A DNA stretch of 64,000 bases from Callipepla californica brunnescens (taxonomy: Eukaryota; Chordata; Aves; Galliformes; Odontophoridae). Where the stretch lies: NCBI GenBank assembly GCA_023055505.1, contig JALIRH010000010.1, forward strand, positions 7,470,001 through 7,534,000, read 5' to 3'. Position 1 is the first letter of the stretch, and each line of letters opens with the position of its first letter. This document shows positions 52,821 through 63,428 of this stretch, one piece after another. The notes below the pieces were generated by a model. It ran no database searches, was not told the origin of the DNA, and worked only from the letters and a program-made list of their open reading frames with translations. A program made the position numbers and the translations under genes.

Positions 52821-53859
52821 TCCAATCAGGAGTCACTTTAAATGTTTAAGCAATTCCTTGGACATTTACTTCCACGTTAACAGCTATCAGTAGCCTATCT
52901 AAAGAGAAAGATATTTTCAGGGTGTATTAAAAGCTGCTATCAGCTTTACAAAACTCAGATTCCCTTCTGCGTGTTGCAGGTATTTTCAGCTAGGATTTTA
53001 CCTACTAAGTGATTAGACATTGTACAAAGATCTCTTATAACAGCAGGTGTCCTAAACACTACTGCTCTTTTGCTGAAAGGATTTCTGGGTTGTTTTTTTC
53101 ATTAAAAAACAAAATAATAAATTATTGCTTACACAAGGTTGACAGCACTTTATCACAGAGCTGAGACAGAACAAGCAGCCAGCAAAGGGAAGACAGGTGA
53201 AAAATAAAATTTAACAACCTGCTAACAATTATATCATCTTTGATTGTGCCGATTTACAATCAAGAAAGGTCTTGTCTAATCTCTCTGTAAGGGAAGAGAA
53301 AAAAGCTGCTAAACCTGAAATTCATTAGTGAAATGCATTTAATATCTAAATTAAACAAATCAGTACTGTTAAATTCAGCGTGCTTAATTAGCTCATAGAA
53401 GAATACAAATATATGTTTTAAATTTGTGGTTTATTATTATCACTGTTTTCTCCCCACACGTAGAAATAGCACATAAGTGAAAATAAATATTGTTTTTAAA
53501 TTCATTAACTTTGATATAGGAGTTAACTGGAATTTAAGCAAACTGTTTTATACGTAACTTTTTTTCACCAATACGTTTTAACACGTGTTTTAAGAGTGCT
53601 GCCTGGTTGTTCTTCTCACAGACACAAATCCTTGACGTCTATACTCAAGGAAAACTGTCTGCTGCAGACACTAAGGGAGCACTGATGAGCAGGTTCCAGG
53701 TCAAGGAAGGAACAAATATGTACCTAATTGGATTTCCAGAAGTTAAAATGCCACCTTCTCTCTAGCTGCCTAAATGTTTTCAACTCTCTTCATAAATACT
53801 AATGGATTAATACAAGTCACAGACTAGCTGGAGCCTACATTTGAAATCTGCTCTCAAAC

Positions 53860-53930
53860 CTCATTTGCAGATTGGCCAGATGGTAATTAGTGTGGAGGTG
53901 TTCTTCAGGCAGAGTTGCTTTCAGGACGGG
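53860..53930. promoter_or_regulatory. Candidate composite E-box/homeodomain/T-box element
   Basis: Within 25 bases: CAGATG (proneural bHLH-type E-box) at 53877-53882, TAATTA (homeodomain core) at 53884-53889 and AGGTGT (T-box half-site) at 53896-53901. This arrangement would suit activation in young pallial neurons and possible TBR1 feedback. Single words are common by chance; the spacing is what draws notice. Confidence 0.3.
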
Positions 53931-54480
53931 GTTTTTTAAATTTTACTGGGGTTAGAGAAGGAGAAGAGGAAGCCTTTTGGTATTTTTCTTCTCCCAGTTA
54001 AGTTTAGTAACAGCTAGGAAAGAGTGAACAAAAGCCAAGCTACAACAGAATATTCTCTAGTTTGTTACATTTAAGAAAGTGCTTGCAATTTAATCCGGAG
54101 AGACCAATAAACAGAAGACTAAAATAAAAAGGCAGAAGGCTGCAGTGTCAAAGTGCTGTTAAAGTACATGAGAAAAGCAATCCACTTGGGGTTCATTGTA
54201 ACACTTCTAATAATGAGCTTCCCATATTTAGACACAAGAGATAGCAAATTCAAACCCCCTGGAAAGGATACAATACAGTTAGACAACAACATAGCAAACT
54301 GTATTTGTTTTGTTATCGCTACCTATGCACCCTATGGTTTCTTTAGGGAAGATGATATGATATCTTTATACCATGGTGTGTAAAATAGTCTGAAATCTCT
54401 CTTTAACGCCACTAACATACCGCACTACTTCCCAAGTAGTGAGACCTCCACTTGATACTAAGCTTGATCTTAAGCATCAC

Positions 54481-54500
54481 AAAAAAAAAAAAAAAAAAAA
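54481..54500 (+). repeat. Poly-A run, 20 bases
   Basis: Uninterrupted A homopolymer; no element body recognised. Confidence 0.9.
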
Positions 54501-54829
54501 TTATATGTTTTGTTACTGCATTTCTTTCTGAGAGGTTTTCAAAATCCTTCCAGTCAGTACATGAGATAGGATACATATTGTCGGGGATAAGTTGTTAAAG
54601 TGAATTTGAAATGTGCTTCTCAAAATATCGTTTACACATTTACCAGATGGTAAAATAAACATGTAAATTGTTATCGAGTATACACCAACTTTATACTGCA
54701 ATTTTACCCACTGTAGAAATGGTGTAAAAATGCTGAATATAGTGTTACTTGTTCATTTAATAGTTTATTAACATTTTAAGTACATTTGGAGAATAGGTTG
54801 ACTTTCAGAGAAAAAAAAATAGCATTTTA

Positions 54830-55150
54830 ATCCATTGCTCAGGTCAAATTAACCTACTTGGTACTGCATTCAGCATTTACCGTATCAATAATATGATTAG
54901 CATAATTATAGCTTGTTTTAAAGCATTTGCTTATGCACAGATGTTACATGTGCTTAATGGAAAAGAGTTTTAAAAGGCTAATTCAAGTTGTGCTGAGGGC
55001 TGAAAAAGTAATTTTAATTAGCACAGCTATCAACATCTCAGTGAAAGGTAGCTGCTATTGTACCAATACTTTATGTATGGCAGAACAGAAGATGCTTGCT
55101 AACGAGACCCCATATCCTGAAAAGAGCCTAATGCATGCTATGTAAAATTG
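54830..55150. promoter_or_regulatory. Candidate AT-rich conserved element
   Basis: Dense homeodomain-type cores (gattagcataattatagc near 54895, ttttaattagcacagc near 55012), 'taatgcatgcta' near 55128, and an inverted AGGTCA-AAT-TAACCT pair at 54841-54855. Not simple repeat. Conservation is untested. Confidence 0.25.
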
Positions 55151-55520
55151 CACTGGAATTAAAATCTTCCAGCTCAAAGGCTAATGCTCAATCTTCCCTA
55201 AAACAAAACATCTCATTCATGTAACTATTTGTTAATGATCCCGATGGAAGACCTCAGATGAAGGATTCTGATGAAAACCTGTTGGTTGGTGTGTCCTTTC
55301 CTCCAACATATTTTTACTACGGGATTTTCTTTACTACCTTTCAGTCTATGCTAGCTTCATTATTTTGCTGTCTTAGGTTTAGGAATTTTCCTTATCTACG
55401 AGGAAATACATTCACTCAGCACATTTTATTTTCAGTCTGTGCACCTAACAGTCTCAAAAGTGCTCCTTACGTATATTAGCTAGTCTTTAAACTCTTTAAA
55501 ATATCTAAGGATACTTTTCA

Positions 55521-55560
55521 TCAATCCACAGTGAGTGAATCAATCCACAGTAGAGTGAAT
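55521..55560. repeat. Two-copy tandem duplication, about 20 bp
   Basis: 'tcaatccacagtgagtgaa' is followed directly by 'tcaatccacagtagagtgaa', differing by an inserted base in the middle. A small local duplication. Confidence 0.85.
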
Positions 55561-57040
55561 TATTTTTCAGAGGCTTTTCACAGCATCCAGATTCAATCTT
55601 GTCCCAGATATTAAGCTCTGGTTGACTATTATGCTGCTGCTTCACTGTCATATGCCCTTGGCAATGTGGTGTTATCACATAGATACAAGTAATACACAAT
55701 GATTCTCAAAAGTAACGACACAGAGCTACAAGAAGTGTTTAGTTAATTTCGTTAGTGAATTCTTGAGGAGCTTCTACATCAAACAAATATCCTGTGGTGC
55801 CAGAATGTAAAACACTGCAAACCAAAATTGTCTTCAAAGAGCGACCAATGTACAGAGAGGTAGAGCAAAGGTATTACATAATAAGGTTCTGCAAGCCTGT
55901 CCAGTTTCTCTAGCTCCAACAAAGGAAACATGAGCTTTGTGTACTGAGAAGACCTACTGAAAAACCAGGCTCCAAAGCTACACCACATTGGAGGTTTCAT
56001 CACAGCTCCACCAGAATCTTCAAGGAAAATTTGAAAAGAAAACCAACTTACATGTGAGCGCTCCTAAAACATCATTTGTGCTTCACTGCTTTGCCAACTT
56101 ACCCTTTCCATTACACTCTCTAACTGAGGCATTTTTCAAAAAGGAAAATCTGATTATATTGAAGAGATGACAATAATAAGGTTTTCAGATGGGAATAACC
56201 AATAATGCTATTAATTAGATAACCCCCACACACACACCAAATCACTAAAGGACTGGTTTCAAACTCAATAGGGAGAAGCACAAGTACAAACTTAACAGAA
56301 GCAACCTCAATGGAGTAACATATGCAGATGGGAGATGTCCAATAGCACACCTGCAATTACCCACATACTTCTACACATGAATCAGAACAGATGTTGGGAA
56401 TTACAAAAGTTTGACTACCAAAATGTATTGACTTTGGTATATAAACAAGTGCTGCAGACAAAACACTACGTACCTGAGGGGAAACTGATGAAGAAGGCAC
56501 TGTCTTCAGACTCTGTGCCACGAAGCACCAGTCACCTCTGCCAGCTAACTTCTAAGCAGAGCCTGAGCCAACACTTTTATACAGACAGGGTGATCACTGC
56601 AGCATATGTTGCTATTTATGTAACTATTTGTAACATGAACAGATGAAAAACAGCCTCTAGCTTCAGCATGTAGGTGCACAGTAATTGATTGTATTCTATA
56701 TCAAAAATCGGAAACTGTCAGAAACAAAGCCACAAGTAACCAGTGCTTGAAAAAGCATCTAGAGATGCCTCTCCCAGACTGCAGAGGCTATTCTTCACAC
56801 AGCTGCATGATTTACAGCTAGAATACAAATCTAGGCAGGACTCAATGAGAACTGAAACCCTATGCAAGCTTTCGTACATGGGCACCCCACTGTCCGATGG
56901 TGGAGATGCTCAAGAAAAATTTCCAGCCTCACAGCAGCTGCGTGGTACAAGCATTGTAATACAGCATAAAACTTTGCAAAGGGTATTATAACAACTATGC
57001 TGATCTTTTTTGTGCAACACATACTCGAACTTAGACAAAA

Positions 57041-57078
57041 ATAAAATAAAAAATAAATAAATAAATAAAAATAAAAAT
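57041..57078 (+). repeat. (AAAT)n-type simple repeat
   Basis: Run of aaat/aaaat units with small interruptions. A similar short run lies at 51011-51036. Confidence 0.9.
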
Positions 57079-59959
57079 TTAATGATGTGGACTAACACTC
57101 CAACTGATTTGCTCCTAAATAGAAGGATACAACAGTGTGGAAAAATGCAAAAGATGAACTAAAGCTGCATAACACTGAATACTTTTTAGTGAAAAACAGA
57201 AAAAAATGGGTAAGATGTATAAAATCTAATATTTCTCAAGCAAAACAGCATGGCTACGTAGAAAAAAAAATCATTTCACTGCTGCAATTCAGGAAAAAAA
57301 AAATACCGAATTACTAGAGAATGCAAAAAGTAAACAATTCATCCCATGGGTAAAATATGTATCAGATAGTTGTGATACTCTCTTTCAACTGCAGAACAGA
57401 CTACAATTTCTCAAAAGTTTAAATATTCTTACACAAAAGAACCTAAATAAAATGTATTATTAAAGAATCCTCTTGATGATAATCCTTTAGAAAATGATGT
57501 TAAAAATGTAAAGATAATAAATAAGTTATAAAGAATCAAGCTCAGATGAACAATAGCCCTATAAATTATAATGCAACCCCCATAATACAAAGAGTTTTGC
57601 CCTTCACTTGCTGCCTGGGAGAAAACTAACACAGACACCCTGTTAATTTAAGTTAAACTCAGATACAGACAAACTCGTACAAAAAATATATATTTAACTC
57701 ATATAAAAAAAATGCTTTACAACCACAAGAAATTTGGTAAATGTAAATAAAAGTATTTGGATACAAAATAAAACAACCTTTCATGCATCTCTTCTTCACT
57801 AATCCTGAGTAAAAAAAGACCCTTGTTAAAGCATCCTCCACAAAAGGAGAGCACTCGCCTACATGTTCAAGCTCTGAACAGAACCAGCCACAGAAGAAGC
57901 CATCTCCAGTGAGAAAACAGGAGCAGGAGAGCAAGGCATTGGCTGGAGCACATGGAACCTCTGAAGATCTTTCACAGAAGGAGATCTGAGGCTTCCTGGG
58001 GACTACCGATGTATTTGCATCAGCTCAGGGAGTTCTTGTTGTATCAGCCAGGCATTCAACAGTGCACACACTATCCTGAACAACTTTCTGGGGAGAGCTT
58101 CCACGCTGCGGGTAAACCCATCCCATGCCCACCTGCCCTTGATTGGGACTGTTGGCTTCCTGCAGCTCTGACCTTGCATCCACCCACCCAGCTGCCTTTG
58201 ACTATCGTTTGGGTTGTTTCTCCAGTATAATTTAAAATGAGCTTGTTTAAATGCAAAAATGAGCATATGCTGCCAGTGGACCACTGTGGATTTGACCTTT
58301 TAAGCAACATCCACCTAAATGGCATGTAGGGAAATAAATTCCCAAGGCAATCTTACATCCGTGTGTCATTAAGCTAAGGTTTTACTTCTGCTGTTACACT
58401 TCGTGTTACTTCAGCTTAGGTCTACTTGTAAAAATGAATCAGATTGCACTTAAAAATTAACACATTTCAAACAATATTCATTGCTATCAATGATCAGACG
58501 AAAGTTTTAAGTAAACAACAATGGGAAATACATAGACTGAAGCACTAAAGTGCTTAAAAATACAGCACAGAATATTAACATTGAGGCTTTTCATTCTATT
58601 CAACACAGAAGAAAAAGAGATACTCTAAATAAGTCTCTAAAATGTGTGAAAAGAAAAATAGACGTAACAATTTTTTTACACGTATCATACTGAAAATATC
58701 TGATTAATTCCTTCCATTCAACTTCTGAACACTTCTTTAATATTAAAGGAATCCTGTTGGCCTAAATACTGCCCCTAAAAGGGGGACAAATTCTTGCACA
58801 GCATACATCAGCCAGATTGGTTTTGATCTAACTATAAAGACAATTCAAGCATCAAAATCAGCTTTGACAACAAGCACAAATGAAGCTTCCATTATTCACA
58901 TAATGTAATCAGAGATAACTTTAAAAGTAATATATCCCAAAAGTACCAATCCTCTATTAGTATCCAAAGTAACTGCTCAATAATATGTCCAAGAAAAAGA
59001 ACTGTCAAAAGCACAAGCAGACCTCAGAAACACTGCAAGTTTCTTGCAGAGATTTTCATCATATCTTAGCAGAGGCTGCTGAACAATTCAGAGCCTTTTG
59101 AACAAAGCCCCTACCCCTCACACAGTGTCTTCAGTGGCTTGATGCAGGAGCTGTCAATAGAAAGCAAAACCTCCCACCTTTTATTCAGCACCTTGATTCT
59201 CATCTAAGCCCAGTGCTCTCTTCTGCTCACACAAAAAGCTCAAGGTGCTTTAGAAGTACAGTGATAAAGTGGTGGCAATGCAAGGAGAGGGAAATTTTTG
59301 TAAAGGTTTGACGACAGGGGACACAGCACAGCAAGCAGTCGTTTCCATGTGGTACCTCACCACAGATCAAATCTAATAAAATGTGGCCACTGATGCCAGA
59401 GCAATGGGCAGAAGGGCAGCACTGCTACAAGGCCCTGAGGTGGGGATCCCAGAAGGCACATCAGCATGTGGGAATGAGCCCAGAGTGCCCCCAGGCAGAC
59501 AGCAGGCACAGCCAGCCCGGACTGCCTCAGCACCTCCAGCGGGAGAGCTGTGGTCTATCCCGGATAAATAATATCTCGCCTTAAGTCAACATTTCTACAA
59601 AGGTAAATAGGCTGTAACAAGGCGCTGAGCAATCACCAAAAGCATTTCTTAATTTACATTTGTCATTTCAGTTTAATTCTTGATGGCTGGGTGTCTCCAT
59701 CTAAACTAGGACATCTTCCTGCAGCCTAAATGTTTCTCTCAACTCCAAATATTGGTGTTGTACCCTCTCCCTTCAGTCCCAGACCAGTGTTATCAGCTTT
59801 TGGATGAACAAAAATTGTCGATGCATAACTAAACATCTAACAAGGAGGAAGCCTGCTTACAGAAATCAACTCCGTAGCATGCCCCAGAGAAATTAAGATG
59901 TGACTTTTAAAAATAAGTTTAAATTCACTGCCAGTGCCAGGACTAGAAAACTAAAATTT

Positions 59960-59998
59960 GTGTGTGTGTGTATATATATATATGTATATACGTATATA
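59960..59998. repeat. Compound TG/TA microsatellite
   Basis: Alternating tg units followed by ta units and tatgtatatacgtatata. Simple repeat. Confidence 0.9.
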
Positions 59999-60499
59999 GA
60001 CCCAAACGAGCCAAAAAATATATTACAAATGATTGAAGTGGGAGCATGTCTGATGTGCTTGGGTAACTCATCAATGCAGTGTTTCTACTATATTAAAAAA
60101 AAAATCAAATTATTAAGTGTATTCTAAATTAGTCAGTCACTTCAAGGTACACGAATATCACAGTTATTGAAAAAGGCCTTGATCCTGAAAACATTTATGT
60201 CTGTGAATTTTTAGACAAGAGAATAGTCTTTGTAGGACTGACCTCCTACTTTACATTATTCACACATATGAACTCGCATGCACGATCAGAGACTGAGGCA
60301 GGAATACACATTTACAAGCTATCAACATTTTACCTAAAATGTCTCTTAAAACAGATTCAAAGTCATAACCAGCTGTTTCTTATTTAAAGCTTAAGAAGCA
60401 AATGCCTGTTAATACGATCTATTAGTATAGCCACTTTCACACGGAAGAAATGCACGTGAAGTTTTCACCCATTCTGTCTTAAATTTTGGGAAAAAAAAA

Positions 60500-60960
60500 T
60501 GTAATTGACCTAATATGCATCAACTTAAGACCAGCAAGATCATTCATACTCATATCAGCCCCTCCGCATTAGAAACACAGCAACCCTGAGGAACTGCACT
60601 GATAGCATGAATAAAACATCACCGAATTCATAGCGCAGTATATTTGATCAGGCCAAAAGTTACACCGAATCAGGAACGGAAGCCTTGGATCTTTGAGAAT
60701 TAATAATTATTCCACCTCTATGAAAAGGACAATATTTCCCATGCAGAAAACTTCAAGATATATATAAGTAGAGACACATTTCAAAGATACACACGTAATT
60801 CAGAGGCGCAGATCTGAACAAATGTAAAGCTTTCGCGTGATCGTGCTCTGAAACAAGCACTGCTTTTAATTGTGCACTCCCAAATTCATACGCATTCTGA
60901 TAAAGGCGGAAAATGTTATCAATTGAGCGGGGTGGCTCTCCGGACTGCTACAAACATATT
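60500..60960. promoter_or_regulatory. Candidate conserved element downstream of TBR1
   Basis: The stretch keeps many isolated CpGs in AT-rich surroundings (for example 'gctttcgcgtgatcgtgctc' near 60829) and has words such as ttaataattatt near 60700, tgataaag near 60898 and 'gttatcaattgagcgg' near 60915. CpG retention outside an island suggests low germline methylation or selection. It lies within 3 kb of the TBR1 3' end. Confidence 0.3.
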
Positions 60961-62039
60961 ACATCTATCTAGCTGAGAAGATGGGGCACTGAACACAAAC
61001 AGTCTGCTGCCTTCCATCTACTTATCACTCTGCTGTTTCCATTCTTCTCTATGACTTTGCCCCCAGATCCTAGCCAGTCACACAGTCCCCACCAGAAACG
61101 ACATCCACAACAAGTTTTAATACTTAAAATGAAAAGTTGGATCCATTTTGCTCAGAAACAGTACCTGGAAAGCATACTTTCATGCAAAATCCCTTTTTTC
61201 TGCTTTTCCCAATACACAGACGTTCTATTTTTGTATCTCGGTGAATTTAAAATTCTCCTATGCAATTCAAATAAGATTTTCAAAACCAGTAACCTTTCAC
61301 AGGGACAAACCAGAGCATTTACAGTTGACAAAGTGATTTGTGAGGGGCATACAAAGCACCTGAGAACACAGACTGCAAAGAAAACCGTTCTAACTATCGC
61401 AACAGAACTCACTGCGTAATGTTAAAAGGAATATTTTGCAATTAGGATTCTTATCAGCCTTATAAAGATCCAGATTTACGCCAGCTGGGGGGAAAAAAAT
61501 CATTGTTCACCACAGCTCCCTCAAGCACTACCTAGGGGAGGGAAGTGATGACCAGACAGCAAAAATTGAGAAGAACGTGTCCCACCTTACGCCTATTCTG
61601 CCAATCTGTCACGGTTGTTCTTCTAGCTCCATAGGTTTACATGATTTTTTTTCCTTTTTTTTTTTTTTTTTTTTTGCTGACAAGTAATACAAGACAGATT
61701 CTTGCCTTCTTAGGATCTTGCAATCTAGTTTAGACATAGCACGTCAAGTGGTGATGAAAGAAGGTTAGGGTGGGTTTGAAAAGATGAGGATTCCAACAGT
61801 AAACGATGCGGAGACATCAGTTTAGTAATGTACACATGTTTTGCATGATTCATTGGACCAAAATGGCCAAAGGAACTTAAAAAGCTGTCAAAGGCATCTT
61901 TACCTCTGACCTACCTAGTCATCCATCTGCTTCCTCATGCTGTCAATCAAAGCCCTCCCATCCTTATCGCTATTCTATTACACACATTTTCCACAACCAT
62001 TTCTCCTCCAGCTCTTAAAAAATATCTCAGCAAACATTT
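60961..62039. other. Spacer with T-run
   Basis: Mostly AT-rich with a T-run at 61655-61675 and no recognised element. Open frames at 61051-61419 on both strands have no family resemblance. Confidence 0.45.
61655..61675 (-). repeat. Poly-T run, 21 bases
   Basis: Uninterrupted T homopolymer, preceded by a shorter T stretch. Confidence 0.9.
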
Positions 62040-62420
62040 CAATCAGTCATTAAAAACCTTGTTAAAATATGCAATGTGTCATCAAATATGCATAGCGTAC
62101 CATTGCAAAATCTGCAGAGCATATATCGCTGCGTTGCATTTGATACGGTATTAACGTGAAGCGTCGCAGGAAGCATCACCGACACAACTTCGGATTACTT
62201 TCTGCAGATCTTGTCTGGGGATCCATTTGTGTTATTTAAAAAACAAATTAAGGAAAAAAAAAGCGCAAAGGAAGGGCAATTGATCAGATTATTTTCCAGA
62301 ATAATTAAATTAAGAGCCGGCTCGGCATGGGCAGAGTAATGTAATAGTGCACGTGAAATGTATGCAATTAGCCGCTGCTCCGACCAATGCAACGCAGGGT
62401 TTGCTTCAGCTGCACGGAGC
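62040..62420. promoter_or_regulatory. Candidate regulatory shoulder of the CpG island
   Basis: AT-rich but CpG-retaining DNA next to the island. It contains an octamer-like ATATGCAT at 62087-62094, a CACGTG E-box at 62350-62355, 'tgcaattagc' at 62363-62372, CCAAT at 62384-62388 and CAGCTG at 62407-62412. The cluster at 62340-62412 could be the core of an enhancer or an upstream promoter for leftward transcription. Confidence 0.35.
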
Positions 62421-63400
62421 CGGCTCGGGGCCGCGTGCCGGGCTCGGCGGGCGCGGGCACCTTAACGCGTCAGCAAACACGGGCGCGACAGATACGCGCC
62501 CGCACCTACAGCGGTAACAATAAAGCGCAATAATAACAAGTTGACCTACCGACAGGAAACAGCCCTCCCGCAACCTTGCTCTCTTCCAGTCTCTCGCAGG
62601 AATAGTTACGGGTTTCTAACCTCCTGTTGGAACAGTTAGGGAACACCGTTAACACCGGGGCGCGGGAGGGGCCGTGGCTCAGAGCCCGGACCAGCGGGCA
62701 CAGCCGCTGCCCGATCCCGGCCGCCCCTCCCGACGGCGCTGGGGCCGCTTTCCCGCGGCAACGAGGCTCACCTCAGCGGGGGCGCGCGCGTGGAAACGCC
62801 GCTCGTGGCAGGGCCGGGCCTCCACCCTCACGGGGCGGGGGGGGACAGCACGGGCTGCCGGCGTCGGCGTCCTTAACGTCGCGGGACGGTGCGGAGGGGG
62901 CGGCGGGCGCGGGCTGGACTCGGTTCGGCGCGGGGCCGCGTTTCACCGCGTGGGGCGGTACCGCCTCACGTCCCCGGGCGCAGAGCTGCCCCGCGGGCGG
63001 CCCCCCCACGGCCACGGCGGTGCCGCGCCGTCCTCGCGCAACCTCACACGCCGCGCGAGGGCGAGAAGCGCGGCGCGAGCGGCCCGGCGCGAGCCCCGCG
63101 TGGAGCCTCGAGGGTCGCGCGGCAGAGGAGGGGCTGCGCCCGCGGGACGGGGTCCGCGCGTGGAGCCTCGGAAGCGCGAGGGGAGAAGGCGCGCGCCCTC
63201 GGGCCTCGCGCCCGGGGATCCGCGAAGAGCTCCGGCTGCGCGGCCGGACGGCGCGGGAACGAAACGCCGTCGGGGATCGTCGCGGGAGAGCCGTCCGCGT
63301 CGCGGCCCGACGGCGCTCCTCCCGCCCGCGCGCACGGCGCTCGCCGCCGGCCCCGGGCGGCCCGGCCGGATGCTGTCGCGGACGGCGCAGCGCTGCCCCA
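62400..63400. promoter_or_regulatory. CpG island between TBR1 3' end and SLC4A10
   Basis: About 1 kb of very GC- and CpG-dense DNA directly past the TBR1 polyadenylation signal. It has no recognisable coding exon; open frames up to 275 codons in several frames are low-information R/A/G/P-rich strings caused by base composition. Two roles are plausible: an upstream alternative first exon/promoter of SLC4A10, which is known in mammals to use two promoters, or an orphan island in the TBR1 regulatory domain. A 14-base word is duplicated 60 bases apart at 63097 and 63157. Confidence 0.8.
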
Positions 63401-63428
63401 CAGACGTGAGCGTTTTGCCAGGTTTATT
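63391..63428 (-). terminator. TBR1: Polyadenylation signal and GT-rich downstream element
   Basis: On the minus strand AATAAA (63428-63423) is followed by a GTCTGTGGGG downstream element at about 63404-63395, so cleavage should fall near 63405-63415. It marks the end of a leftward transcript, probably TBR1. It is the canonical hexamer with a good downstream element. Confidence 0.65.

Larger units (their letters stand above)
55151..60490. other. Intergenic DNA, no gene recognised
   Basis: AT-rich with an imperfect 20-bp tandem duplication at 55521-55560, an AAAT repeat at 57041-57078 and a TG/TA microsatellite at 59960-59998. The GC-richer patches at 58080-58210 and 59390-59580 carry short overlapping open frames without recognised products. 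Confidence 0.45.
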
